From: Plakobranchus ocellatus | Taxonomy: Eukaryota; Mollusca; Gastropoda; Plakobranchidae | DNA length: 42,080 nucleotides | Assembly (NCBI GenBank): GCA_019648995.1 | Contig: BLXT01002155.1 | Span: 268,980-311,059, forward strand | Reading direction: 5' to 3' | Shown here: positions 20,962-34,436 of the stretch, one piece after another | Layout: each line of letters opens with the position of its first letter | Numbering within the stretch: the stretch's first letter is position 1 | Program-made: the position numbers and the translations under genes | The notes under the pieces: model-generated | What the model saw: the letters and a program-made list of their open reading frames with translations, nothing else | What the model was told of the DNA's origin: nothing | Database searches by the model: none

Positions 20962-23900
20962 CACAGGCTGACATTAAAGTGAACAATTATCAGTATGTTA
21001 ATATCTAATATATTTTGATCAAATATGGACATGTTGATCTGAGTGGATTGACTGATGAAAGGAGAAATGTTTACATGACTGCCAAGTCTCTTTTTACCTG
21101 GGATTTTTCTTTCTCTACCTTAGTCCCAGATATCCTAATTTGAACTCCAAAATCCCAGGCCCTAGAGTTTCAGGCAATGTAATCTGTGAAAGCTAATCTA
21201 AATTTTTTTTTGTTGACAATTAGACCATGTATAGCATTATCTCCTTGTTATTAATTGTATCAACAAGGGCGCAAAATAGTAAGGAAAATGGATCACATTA
21301 ATGTCCATATTATTATGTATCATTGAAATTGGAATCAACCTCTCAATCATTCTAATTTTGTATCAAAATTACATGTGGTAGATGCTTGAAGAATTTTGCC
21401 ATGTCTCAGGTCTAGAAGCAAATTATTGAAATAGCAGTTGTTTTATTATGCGGTTACAATAATACAATGTTGTACCATTATGATATGAAATGGGCACTTA
21501 CATATTTATCATGCTTAGATGTCAATCTCCCACATGATGCTTAGAAAGACACGATTCTCAAATTAATATTCTTTATGAGATCCTTTCCTGTAAAAATCTA
21601 TATATATTTCTTAATTCAGATTTAATTTTGTGTCGGAGAAAGAGGAAGGATTGCCTTCTAGGCCATGTTATATCTATTTAAATGTAACTAGTACTATGGT
21701 GGAAGAATATGCCTCTAGACCAGTCCAAATTAGTAGAAGGCACACTTGAACATCTTCAATTTCTGATAAAGCCAAAGACAATTTAAATAGCCTTGATGTG
21801 GTGAAAAATAGATACAGACATTATTCATTGTGAAGATATTAAGTCTGAACTTATGGAGAAAAGCGGTGAAAAGAAGGAGAAGAAAAAAAGAAGCAAACTA
21901 AGCATGACAAAACAGGTATTAAGCTTTTCTTTTCTAATTCAAAACATGATTTTTAGAGTTCTAGAAACGTATCTCTTTAAGATTATAGCCTTCCACATTA
22001 TTGCAAGGAAGAAGATTCTCCATCATTCCTCTTAGAACAATAGCTGTATGGATGTGCTTTGTCAGCAATATTTGTATGTGATAGTCAACTCAATGAAAAT
22101 CATAGTTAAAATGATTGCTTCTTTTTTTTAAATTAGACCCTGTTATATCGTACTTTGTTCCATAGAGCTGCATTATATTACTGCTCCTTTATTACAAGGT
22201 CCCTTGCACTAACCAAGAATTTTCAAATAGGTTTTGTCAGTTTCACAATTTTCTGATAGCAGTCAAAGCTATGCTATTATGAAGATGCTATATTTTAATT
22301 TATCCCCTCTAAAAATATCGTTTAGCTCTGGTCACCCTTGTTCTCTTTGTGCAATAATTGTGTAGAGTTAATTCAAGAGACTTGTAATGATTTCAAAGAC
22401 TTGAAATTCACAGGCCCACATTGAATTGATTTATAACCAAATAAATAATAATGCTTTGAGAATTTATATATCTTATGTTTAATGATATTTAAAAAACCCT
22501 GATAAATGATAGCAGTTAACTCAATAAGTGTACAGAAAAAAAATCTAAAAACCAAATACTGATACAAAGCTACAGGTTAAAAAGATATTGCTTCTTTTTT
22601 GTTAGGGTTGGCTATGATCATACGCTAACTAGAGTAATAACTTCTATCATGTTTTTAAACTACTACTACTAGAAGAAAAATAGGGCATTGAAGGACGATG
22701 GAAATGAAAATGTGTGTTGTGTAAAAGGCCATGCTATACATTTTTGGAGTCATTGCTTATAGGGTTTTTTAATGGATCTGAATAAGTGTCTGTACCAAAG
22801 ATATAAGATAGATGGAAGATTGAAGAGCTTGTGTTTGCTTGAGATAGGGAGAGAGAGGAAAGGAAAAAAAGAAGATGGAGGAGAGAGAGAGTAGAATTTA
22901 GGTCTTAGACAAAAAAGGAATGTGTAAATATATCTATGTAGCAGGTGGAACTGTTGATAAAAGTTTGCACACTCTACCTGGAGGTAAAATTCATGCTGAC
23001 AAACCATAAATGGAAAAAAATTTTGGAGGGATACTAAGGCATTTGCTCTCACCACTAAATTTTGAACAGATTTAGAAATAGAATGCTGTTGGTGATTTTT
23101 TGGGGAGGGATAGATATATCATAAAATGTGTACATAAGGTGTACATTGTTCTTTAATTCCGTAAGTTCTAGCTTGGTTGTCATGGAAATCAAGTTACATC
23201 GACAAAAAAAAAAAAAAATCTAAACAAACAAACAAACAAACAACTAACAAACAAAACTTAATGGCACAACAGATATGAAATGATACATATATGAATCTTT
23301 GTACTGATAATTTTTTTTTTTAATTGTGTTTAAATTAACATGCCAAAAAACCTGATTTTTGTATTAGGATGCAAATTTTGATTTGTTTTTCGTTTCATTT
23401 CACTGTTAAGTTCAATCGCCAGAACACAGGCTTTTTTGATTAATATTTCAACATCATAAAGTTTTAGCAGGAGTTGTATATAGTAAGAAGACTGTAAAAT
23501 AGAAGGTGGTCCTATCAAAAACTAATTGACTGTGCATTTAGTCATTATATTTGCATTACTAACATTTGTGTGCTCTGTAGATTCTGGACAGGCGGAAAGT
23601 GCATTGCTAGTCAGTTTGCTTTATCTCCAAATGATTGAATTGACAACCATACATGATATATCTGTGCTAGTAGTCACAACTTTGTTTGTATATAGCTTTT
23701 TCTTTGCCTGATTTTAATTTTTAAAAAAGATCAGTGTCTGGTAAAACTCAGGTGAGCTAAATTTCAAGTTGTAATCATATTATTTATCATTTATATCTTT
23801 TCATTTCTCAGACAGTTTTATAGTTGAGGCATGACAAAGCAGTACATGGGTTTGTCATTTGTTGACACATATCTTTTTTTTTTTTTTTAAGTTTCTTGTT

Positions 23901-25274
23901 CAAGAAAATTTTAAAATATTCTAAGTTTTGTCCTTGACAAAAGTGGCAGAAAAATGTTTTATTTTTCTTTTATTGTTATATTGAATGTATAGATTTTCTC
24001 TTTTTTTTTTTTTTGAATTTCAGTAAACCTTTAGAAGCTTAAACAAATCTTTTTCACCACCCTCAATAATTCAGGAATGTCTTTATGCAGAAAAAGGCAC
24101 ACAAAACAAAAAACAAGCAAATCTAGGCACATATTCACTTTGTCTGATTTAATGAAAAGCTTGCATGAGTAAATATCTTGATTCTTCAACCCTGCAAAAA
24201 TGCAGTTGTTAGTTGACACTGTCAGAAAGTGTTCCTCAGCGGGATAGGCGTTTCTATTTTTAAATAAAAATTTAAGCATTAATATGTGCCGATACTATAG
24301 CAATAAAATTTTTACTGACTAAATCTTTACCATGTTCAGTTACTATGACTGTGCCATGTGGCGCAAAAGGAAATATGTCTTATTTTTTGCCATTTATGAT
24401 ACTTGCTCTTCCTGGTGAGAAAAATTTGCCAAGTCTGTGAATGTGATCACTTAACACATCCAACAAAAATGTACTCCTGGCTGAATATAGCAAAATTTAT
24501 ATATTTCAAGTCTTCAACATCAGTGACAAGTTCTACTGATTGTTAGAAGGCATAGTAAAACTGTGCCTTTATGTATATGACTGTTCAATGATGTGTTAAC
24601 ACTGAGTCCTATCAAGACTTCAAGATAAAATGTTCTGTGGTTAGGTTATGGGTGTTCTTTTCTTTATACCTTGCAAATACAATTATTTTATTACATAATT
24701 GTCTTATTCTTAATTCTAAGCCAATGACAGTTTGCTGCAAGTAATAAATCCACCACAATTATGGAGAACAAACTAATACATGGCATGCAGCTGCTGAGAA
24801 TTGTTAATAAAGATGAATGTTACATCAACACAATGGACTTAGGTGGAAGTAGCAAATTTGTCTTGAAATTTGTAGAAACCTTCCTATACCATCAGACAAG
24901 GGCCTTTGAATCTTAAGATTCCTAGGTAGCAAACAAGCCACAATTATGATGCAAGCCATCAAACCATCAGAGGATCAGATATTTAGACTCTGAAATCAAT
25001 CACAGGTTACAGGAATTAAAATGCATGTGCTTGATATAAAATTTCAATGTCCATTAAGCAAATGGATGAAAAATCCCCATGGAAGATTTTTTTTTACATG
25101 TAGTGGTGAAACTAAGAAATCAGTGTTAATTGGTACTGAAATACATATTTCAAAATTTGTCCTTTTCTAGAAACTGTCTAAATATTTCTAAAAAAAAACA
25201 ACTGTTGTTTGCAACATCAAACTCATTGGGATTGGTATCAAGGCAATGTCCTTCTTTTAGTTATGTTATGGTGA
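20962..25274 (+). other. Presumed JADE 3' UTR and downstream sequence, first part
   Basis: After the JADE TGA no recognisable protein is found on either strand. The sequence is AT-rich with T runs (23313, 23874, 24001) and an (AAAC)n run at 23223-23246. AATAAA hexamers occur near 22440, 24262, 24302, 24744 and 24806. No single one can be chosen as the cleavage signal by eye. Confidence 0.4.
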
Positions 25275-25520
25275 AAACGTCAAGCAACCTTTTTCGGCCA
25301 TGTTATGCGAAGAGAAAAGTTGGAGAATCTTGTAACAACAGGAATGTTGGAAGGAAAACGCAGTAGGGGAAAACAACGAGAAAAGCTCATTGAAGGCCTG
25401 ACAGACTGGCTGAAGGCAGGGAAATCGTTGGAAGCAATAGAAGCGACAAAGGACAGGAAAAAGTGGAGGACCATGATCGCCAACGCTGTAAAGCAAGGCA
25501 CCTGATGATGATGATGGTGA
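25275..25520 (+). mobile_element. 5'-truncated LINE tail with intact terminal reading frame
   Basis: From 25275 an open frame reads TFFGHVMRREKLENLVTTG, then KRSRGKQREKL, DWLKAGKS and RDRKKW-type motifs to a TGA at 25503-25505. This is the familiar C-terminal end of invertebrate non-LTR retrotransposon polyproteins (FGHVMRRE..LE.LV.TGKIEG.RSRGRQR). The frame is undamaged over 77 codons. It is followed by a short TGATGATGATG run, a plausible LINE 3' tail. It belongs to a different family from the intron-1 fragment. Confidence 0.75.
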
Positions 25521-27356
25521 AAACTGCATGGGCTCATTTTTTTTTTTTTTTGTACAATTTGCTATAAAACATTTTTCTGTATTAGGTATTATAAATAATT
25601 TCTTTGGATTTCTATGTGTATCAAAGGGCATTATAATATAACGAAGCATGAATGTTTGCTGCCAGTTTTGAGACCAAGTCTTGTGATTACCTGCAAATAG
25701 TCCCATTAACATTTCGGTGGCAACTTGAGAAAACCTTTCACTGTTTACCAGGTACACTTGTTCACTTTTTTACTCTCCCATAATACATATCCATTTCTGA
25801 ACAATCTTATTTTGAATGTTGTTGATGTCTAGGTTGGAAATGAAGTCAGTAAAATCTGAAGGAAAGAAATTAAAGAAAAATAATGATAACTTAAGAAAGT
25901 CCAATTAGTTTTAAACTTGCCCATAGTTCGACTTTAAGAAGGTTAGGCACAAAAATATTGAGTTTTCTCAGGTTGCCACACTCTCTTAAGTCATGGCTGC
26001 AATGAATAAAACATTCTAATGCATGTTTTTGTTTTCCGACTTCCAACTGGTTTTGAGACCAGTTTAAATGAATCACAATAACACTATTAATCATTAATCA
26101 TTTAACCCCATTCCAAGGCCTTAAAAAAAAAAAAAGAAGAGGCTTTTTAAATAGGAAAATGTTGCTTTAATCCCTTTTTGCAACCTCTGATCTCATGAAT
26201 TGTGTTGAGCAATTGCACAAAAATGACTAAGTTGTAGGCCTATCAAACTCAAGTGTAAAGTGATAAGCTTTTCTTTTATCTTTTGATTATAATTTGAGAG
26301 TCAAAAACAATGTTTCTTGATATGTTGAATGATTACACATTGAAAAAATCAATACAGAGTTCAGCATATAAAGAAACGAGTAGTTTCCACACCTTTTTAT
26401 CTATTGTGTCTGTTTACTTCAGTCATGAGGGCCCTTGACCAAACCTGTTTTGTGAGACTGCTACATAATTATTGTCTTTGATTTTTGTTTTCAACTTTCA
26501 CAAGTACATTTTCATATGTCACCTTGTTTTGCTGTTTGACAAATGCTTTCTTGATGTTTTCCCTGCTGCTAATTGCCAATTTCCAATTTTTTTTTTGTAT
26601 AAACACCTGTGGCTGTGCCTCAGGAAAAGAGAAGTATAAAAGATTGTTTGTCTGCCCAAGAGATGGTTTTGATTGTTTTGGGTAGAAAGTTCAAATTCTT
26701 GAAAGTGGACAAACACATCTAATAAGTCGCAGATTTAAGAGAGGCAAGTTAAAGAGAAAGAGGATAATCACAATAACCGTGGAGGGGAATTGTTACTGTT
26801 GTTGTATAAAATGCTATTATTTTCCAAAAACTAGGTATTAACCATTAAATATTTTAAACACACGCTTTTGTTCGCTTGTCAACATCAGAAAAATAGACTT
26901 GAATTTAAATACATGTTTTTCATCATGGATTTTTGCTTCAGATGAATATATTTGAACCACAGCAGGTTCTCCACATAAGTGTGATGATAAACTTAGGCAA
27001 TATAGAACATTATCAGAACTCAGGTTACGTAAAGGGATCAAACCCACAATGTTGATAATTATCCGTCTAGTTTTTGAGCAAGTTAAATTTTCAAATTGTG
27101 CGACCATTTTTTTTTGTTATTTTTACCGTGAAGTGTAGGTTTCAATGAGACTTTCAGCGATAATTGTATAGAGATAGTTAGTTTTAATAGTAATGCACCG
27201 ACACTAAAATCTGCCACTCTGCACAAAATGTTATGGCCATACCAGTCTTTCTTGCAGTGTCTCTTATGCTTTGGCATTACAACTCAAATCTGAATAATAT
27301 TGTGTATGTTTTTCAAAGCAAATATATTAATCATCTATGAAAGCTTAAAGTTAAAT

Positions 27357-27432
27357 CTGCCATAGCCAAATGAAGGCAGTATCGTTAGGGTCAAGTTTGT
27401 GGACGATACTGCTCTTTTATAGACTACGGCAG
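27357..27432 (+). repeat. Palindromic hairpin element, copy 1
   Basis: A perfect 10-bp stem, GCAGTATCGT (27376-27385) and ACGATACTGC (27403-27412), encloses a 17-nt loop. An outer stem, CTGCCATAGCC (27357) and GACTACGGCAG (ending 27432), pairs at 9 of 11 positions. Related copies lie at 28987 and 29652, all in the same loop orientation. Confidence 0.75.
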
Positions 27433-28118
27433 TAATGTAAAGAAATGGATTATGCAACCACTCACTTGAGCAAGATATGTAGAAGCCAGTATATTCATAT
27501 TTGCAACCATCAAACATTTATCGCTTTCTTTCAAAACGAAGAAAAAAAGCACACACTACACTACTCCTGTTGAGCTGGATGTCGTAAATACAGTGTAATA
27601 AATATACACTTTTTGACAGGTTGAATAGTGCAGCAACTAAAGCACTTTTTTTTTCTTAAAGTTATTTAAGATATCTTAGGCATTAATGCTTCGAGAAAGA
27701 CATGAATGAGCCTTTTTTTCCCTGACTGAAAATTATTCTGACATGCAGCTGATGTGACTGGTTGTAAGATAAATTCTATTTATTTTGTAGTTTTGTACGA
27801 TATGTATGAATCTCAAGAATAGGATTGTGTTGAAAATTCTACTATGATGAACTGATACACCAATATTTTGTATGGACGCTCTTTGACAATTATGTGTCTT
27901 TTCCGCTAACACATTGCAAGTGTTTGTAAAGTTATGTTAAAATGAAAATTGACTTCGGTTTATGTTGAAAGATGGAAAAAATTTATGAAAAAAATGTATA
28001 TTGTGAAAAAAAAAAGAAAAGAATGAAATGGTATACTTTATGAATGTCTGTGATATACCCACTTTTTATTAAGTAAATTGGTTGACCATTTTTGTCAAAT
28101 TCTGATGAAATTAGGCTG

Positions 28119-28124
28119 AATAAA
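28119..28124 (+). terminator. JADE: Candidate JADE polyadenylation signal
   Basis: AATAAA with GT-rich sequence in the next 20 bp, positioned just before the plus strand changes from T-run-rich to A-run-rich. This is one of several possible signals; use would imply a 3' UTR of about 7 kb. Confidence 0.22.
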
Positions 28125-28986
28125 ATGTATGTACATATGTAATAATACAAAGTATGCTCTTGTATGGATTTCTTAATGGCAGCTTTTAAGATATTTTGGT
28201 ATTGCTTTGAATGTTGTTTGTACAATTTTATTTCCACCCCTGGAGTCCCTAATTTCTGGCATAAATTGGCAATGTGTTTAAGTTATGTTTGATATTATGG
28301 ATCAAGTATTGTGTGACAAAGATTAAAATAAATGTTGGACACTTTAGAAAAGCACAAAATCTATAACTTTTTTGTTTTTTATTCAAAAGATCCATTCTGC
28401 TTCTGATGTCTTCAATGAAAGCTTTTATTTTTGTCATATGAATTTTTTCTTATCCCAAGATTAAATTATTGCAGTTGACTTCTTGATAATGAGGTCACGG
28501 AGAATGCTAGCCGACTCCTGACATAAAACTAGCGCAAAATACGAATCCTGGCTTTCTTTTGGCGGCACCTACATGAGCCATCACCAAAAGGTGAACCCCC
28601 AAATTTTGTCATGTTTCTTACTGTTTTGAAAATACATGTATATCATAGTTCACCTCCCACTTTTTTCTCCCCTTCCAATTCCCTTTTCTCTCTCACATTG
28701 CACTGTCACTATCATCAGCATCACTTCTTTCCTCAGGCATTCTGCCACCATGTTCCACAAGAGGATATCTCTGTTATATAGGTACATAATAGAAAGAAAC
28801 CCATGATGTCTTATTCTGAACATTGCTTGCCCTTGGTAGTATTTTAAATTTGAGGGAGTAAGTAATATAGTTTGACCAAATAATTGCCACTTTGGTCTGC
28901 AGATACCAAGATTAATGTTAAGGTTCATTCTGTACCAGCTCAGATCTTCAAAGATGCAATGAAATCCATGTTGAACTGCTTGCTTC

Positions 28987-29062
28987 CATAGCCAATTAAA
29001 GAGCAGCATCCCTGTATCATCAGTGTCAATTCTATGGACGATACTGCTTTTTATTTAGGCAG
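28987..29062 (+). repeat. Palindromic hairpin element, copy 2
   Basis: The right arm GGACGATACTGCTTTTTAT and the left flank CCATAGCCAATTAAAGAGCAG match the family. The left arm is disturbed by a short insertion (CATCCCTGTATCATCAG), so the stem is weaker. The loop retains AGTGTCAA. Confidence 0.65.
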
Positions 29063-32000
29063 CTTAGGTAGAAATATTACGGTACTTTGAATGTTCAACT
29101 GGACGATACAAAAACATTAATTGATAGCATACCATGCAAATATTTTGAAAACTGAAAATCTAAGTTTTCAAGCTACCAAATAATTTTCTCATAACAAAGT
29201 GGTGTTCAGGAAATTGAATAGTTCTGTACAAATTATAAAAAAAAAACACTCACAGCTCAAATCATGTGGGCAGTAAATAAACTTTAATTATGCTAAAAAA
29301 AATGAAAGCACACTGAAAAGTTTACTATTGCAAAATTTGGAAATGATGTGACAGTTAATGTTGGGTTTACAATGCAGTAAAAATATCTGTACAATAAGTA
29401 ATTGAAAAAAAAAAAAACAAGCTAGAGAGACCGGACAAATACATGAAATCTATGTATGATAAAAATGCATAAAAGGCAATTCATCAGCCCATATCCCTTT
29501 TCTCACTTCTTTCTATTTTTAAATTCAAGTCAAATTGCCAAGTGCAATTCACTAAACTTTTGACTTCTATATGAGGCAAAAAAAAAATAAATTGAAGGTA
29601 TGCATGGAAAGTTCATATCAAATTTGCATGTTTGTACAAGTTGAAAAAATTGACAGCATTTAAGAGCAGTATTGTCAGTGTTAAGTCTGGACAACACTGC
29701 TTTTCATATGGCTACCGCAGTATAATAAATATATGATAAAACATTATACCACATAATTATACAAGCGACTCAACTGATTTATGATTTGCTCGAAAAGGAA
29801 CCAAAAACTATAGAAGAAAACAGAAACAACTGAAGTGATTTGTGTATCATCTGCACACATAGAGAGTCCAAGTGGCTAAAACCTTATCCCACCCTCATCT
29901 GACAAGCCGTAGCTTTTTAAACTCTTGAATGAATTTTCATTTGTGGCAACTTTTGGGAGTAGCAATAGGGCTGAGCTTGACTAAGACATCGGTGTTAAAT
30001 CATCTACATTAAATACACAATGACCTCACAGTTGGTGATTCAAGAGTAGAAATGGCCCCAAAATAAATCCAATATTAGTGCTTACATGAAATACATTATA
30101 AACTTGATGTACATAATAAAAAAATCCTGGCATAGCAAAATACGCTGAAAATAAAGGTGAATCAAAGCTCTTAAATGCTTACTTTTCAGTCATATTTTAT
30201 CAAGGTAAGACATATGGAGCACAATCACAGATGTGTAAAAATATCGAGATTAAGTAATAATTTTATAGGTGAAAAAATATTACGAACATGCCTTTAAAAC
30301 AAAAGAAAAAAAAAAAAAATTAGATTTCAATACAAATACAGCTTGAACATTTACATTAAGTTTACTGTTCAGAGTTAATAATTTTTATTATGATCCTTTC
30401 AAAATGTTAAAGTGAATTTAATTTAAACAATCTTATTAATGATTCTATATTGACTAAGGACCACTTTTTCTTTACTGGTACATGTAGTTGTACACCAAAA
30501 CACTTCCAAACTAATCATGTACATTGCACCATACTTTTAATGAGATTCATTAATATTGATTTTATGAATACATAAAGCAAAATGCTGCTAGAAACAGCAG
30601 TGAGTATCACATTTGTGAACCAATTTTTAAAAATTCAAACGCTATTTTCTTTTATCAAAATTCAGTGTTCCACTATACCCGGCTGTTTTGGAACCATTTA
30701 AACATAAACAATAAATGCTTTAAAAAAATTTAAATGATTACAAAATTTCCTGAATACAAAATTATTGAGAGAAAGAAATTTTTTTTACTTCGCTCTTTCA
30801 TTGCAGTATCACCACACTGTTCTGAACTTCTTTAGTTTCTTTTAATCGAATGGTTTTGACATGCAGATTCCATTGTGAATTTGTACCTGGTACCAGCTTT
30901 AGTGTAATTTCAACCATTATATTTGTTGGATTTACTCATGCCATTACATTTATTTTAAAAAGTAATTTTCAATGCACCTACAAAAGACAGTACCAAAAAT
31001 ATATTAAAGCTTCATATAAAAATTGTGAATCTTTATTGGTTTCAAAGAAACATTTGTAAAATATATGATCCAATTCTTGCACAAAATAAAGCATAAGAAT
31101 TTTTAAAAATATATTTTTTTCTAAGAGACTATAAAAAAAATTGAAAAGCCTCAAAGCAAACTAACATTTTTCAATAAAAAAAAAAGTCTGATCCTATGAA
31201 AAGAAAAGACATAAAAATTGCCCAAATCATTTACTTTGCCTAATCAGCCTTTTTTGCAGGGTAAAGGCCAAATTTGAGACCATGTAAAGTCAGGGGCTGC
31301 AATTTCATTTTGCTACAACATAATAAACATGTTTACTATTCATTAAATGCAGAGCAATCATCCTCCGCTTCAGCTCACATTTTTTTTTTTTTAATGGCAC
31401 TATGGATTTGAAGATTATATATTTTTGAACAAACTACTTGTAAGTATGTGGATTATCAAACAGTTGCAAATGAAATAGGTAACTGTTGGAAAAGGGGATG
31501 AAAATTTGTTAGTAACTGAAAGCTTCGCCTCAATATAAGAGCAAAAATGTTTTGCCAACAATTATAATAGAACAAAATTGTATTTCATTACTTTATAAAA
31601 TTATTAGACTCCACCAGCTGCACAGAATGTTGTTATGCTATACTAAACCTTGACCTCTCTGAAGAAAGCTAAAAATTGATAAAATGTAGCTTCAAGTTTT
31701 CACGGAAAATTAATGATGAAGCTAAGCCAGCACCATTATTTTTTTTTTTCTAGGTATAATTCAATATGTGGTTTATTTTTATAGGTACATTAATAATTAC
31801 ATTGTCAGGTGTGATGTTTAGCAATCCATAAGAATCCTGAAAAAATCAGCAAATTTTAGTTGACGATTTAGAGACATTGATAAAATTATTCATATTATGG
31901 ATTTACTTTCTAAGCTTATCATTTCATTAGACTACTGTAGTGAAAGAAAATTAAAGCCACTTACAAGTTCAGGCTAAAATATCAAGCCAGGAATTTGAGC

Positions 32001-33402
32001 TCTTTGTCAATTATATAACAATAATGAAAAATTTTGCCAGCAAACATTCAAAAAACAATAACTAAATAACACATTTAAAATCAATTTACTTTACAATTGG
32101 CATAGAGCTTCAAAAGCAGAGTGATTTCTTTCAAATTGTACCCATATTAATATTTAAAGGGAAGCTGAGACATGTGAAGTACAAAAAAAACGCTGGAAAA
32201 GAATTGCCATGCGCACAATGGTTATTATTAATATTTAACTACATATCCTCGACCTTAGATAAAAAGAGATGCACTTTTTGCCCTATTCCAACTTTGCAAA
32301 AAAAAAAATGGGAATGAATAAAGTGACAAATATTGTGCATGAATTACATAAGACATTTCCCAAGCCTACATACTTTGCCACTTTCATTTCTTTTGCACAA
32401 AGATGAAATGTTTACACTAACTCATCATATACTCAATCCAGGACAATTGAAGCAAGTGAATAAGAACAGTAGCTTAAATCCAACAGTGCAGCACACCCAG
32501 AAATGCTCATAATCAATGTATACAACAATAAAGAAATTCAGAAATGAGTCAATCAGTTCATATATGTTTCAGAAACATATAATCATTTCACTGCAAAAAC
32601 TTGATCCCATTTCATAAGGAAAAAGGAACAAAAGAACACAAACAGTGATACTTGAAAGTTCTTTCATCAATTCAACCACAAGAAATAAAAAAAACAAAAA
32701 ACTAAGCTCATTTCCGCTATATGTGCAAAAAAAAAAAAAAAAAAAAGAAAGCAACATTAGGCATTAAAGCATCATTTTGTCTCGACTATAACATATCAAA
32801 GCAGCAGCATCTTTTGATTGTGTTACTAATGCAAACCTAATATCCATGACCCAAAATTTTTAAAGTTTTGAACCTGTCAGATATGAGTAAAAAACAAAGC
32901 CAGTCCTGGCAACTCTGTTGAGGTAAGTCTGAGGAGCCAGATGTTCAGATGTTGCACATTACACTTAAAAAACAACAGAGTTGAAGTTGGTTTTTATCCT
33001 TCTTTTTCCTGATTTTTATCGTCAAAAAGTTGAAAAACCTAAATCTTTGCACAGAATCATATCGCTATCTTCCCATTGCAAAGGCTCATGCATTGCAGAG
33101 CCTGGTCATCAAGAATTACATATGCTCAAAATATGACTTCTGATCTATTTGTAATGGTGTCAAAACAATAATTTTTTTTTTTTTTTTAACATAGTAACTT
33201 CTAGTTTTAAGTTGAACAAACATGGGGGAAAAAAGGGGACAGAATTCGAAATAAAATGGAAAGCTAGAGAAAATATATATATATAATTGAACCATAAACA
33301 AAATTTGTATTGCACTATGTCTGTACATGGCTTTGTAAAAATAAAATAATAATACTTAGGCAGTCAGAAACACACTGGAACATTGAAATTCAATCTTTTC
33401 CT
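29063..33402 (-). other. SCOC: Presumed SCOC 3' UTR and downstream sequence
   Basis: No recognisable coding sequence on either strand apart from the hairpin copy at 29652. The plus strand has many A runs (29404, 29579, 30305, 31181, 32293, 32729), so a minus-strand transcript would be U-rich, as typical 3' UTRs are. TTTATT (AATAAA on the minus strand) occurs near 31771, 31028 and 30951. Confidence 0.35.
29652..29720 (+). repeat. Palindromic hairpin element, copy 3
   Basis: The stem is AGCAGTATTGTC (29665-29676) and GACAACACTGCT (29690-29701), pairing at 11 of 12 positions. The loop contains GTGTTAAGT. The right outer arm CATATGGCTACCGCAG is the best-preserved outer arm. Compared with copy 1, both stem arms carry changes at equivalent places (TCGT/ACGA becomes TTGT/ACAA). 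Confidence 0.7.
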
Positions 33403-34242
33403 CTACTTCTTTTTGGCCTTGGGCGAAGCCGACTGAAACACACTACTTGCTGCCATCAGGTTCTCAATGTACTGACCCAGCACTTGATTCTCAGACTTGA
33501 GTTTCAAATTCTCCACTTTTACAGAATCCACACGAGATGATAAATCTAAAATGTAAAGTTGGTAAAATATTTGTTTATTACAAAAAAAAAAAAAAAAAAA
33601 AGGAGCATGGTAAAGAATGAAGGCAAACTATACTTAATCATAAAAAACTAGTTTACAAAACTTTTGTTCAGACCATAAAAAAAGAAAAAAAAAGATAAGG
33701 ACGATTGAATAAGAGGGCAAATTCTTATCTTTGGATGAAGCAACAGGAATGTGAAACATCTCTAACAGACAGGTAAAAAATATGACCCCACCACATGATA
33801 ACATGAGAAAATTTGAAAAAATGAAACAAAAAACTCGATCTTTGAAGACATTATTTAGGGGTAATTAAAGACCTCTACCTATTCTAAGGATTATTATAAA
33901 AAAAAAAAAAGAAAAGAAAAAAAAAAAGCTACAAATTCTCACCATCTAAGGTGTTTTGCCTTTCGAGCACTTGTGCTATCAATCTCTGCTTTTCTTCCTC
34001 ATCATCTGGGTTGGCATCAGGATCGAGACCTGAAAAAAACAGTTCAAATGAAAATTCTAAAATTGAAATTGTGAGGGGGAAAAAGAAATGAATGAAACTT
34101 AAAAGACAGCAAAAAATTTACTTATTATGTAATGCCAATTACTTTGGCCCCCTCCCCATTAATTCCCATTTAAAAATATTTTTTTCATTTCATAACCTCT
34201 TGAAAAAGATTATTTATAATAGAGAGAGACGGACAGAGAGAC

Positions 34243-34291
<49 letters not shown>

Positions 34292-34355
34292 TGATTGACT
34301 TAAGTGAATCAACTAGGCAATTAAACACTATATATTTAACACATATTTTTAGAGG

Positions 34356-34436
<81 letters not shown>

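Larger units (their letters stand above)
25521..28986. other. Non-coding inter-stop region, second part
   Basis: No supported gene. It contains hairpin copy 1. AATAAA at 28119-28124 is followed by a GT-rich stretch (TGTATGTACATATGT), and another AATAAA is at 28327-28332. Either could be the distal JADE polyadenylation signal. A somewhat less AT-rich spacer lies at 28470-28610. Confidence 0.35.

Noticed and set aside
27376..27386. U4 snRNA-like word GGCAGTATCGT
   Set aside because: Only about 11 bases match the start of U4. The rest of the snRNA, including the stem I region in correct order and the Sm site, is absent, and the sequence is explained by the palindrome.
28650..29009. 119-codon minus-strand open frame
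   Set aside because: No recognisable protein, and its start overlaps hairpin copy 2; treated as chance.
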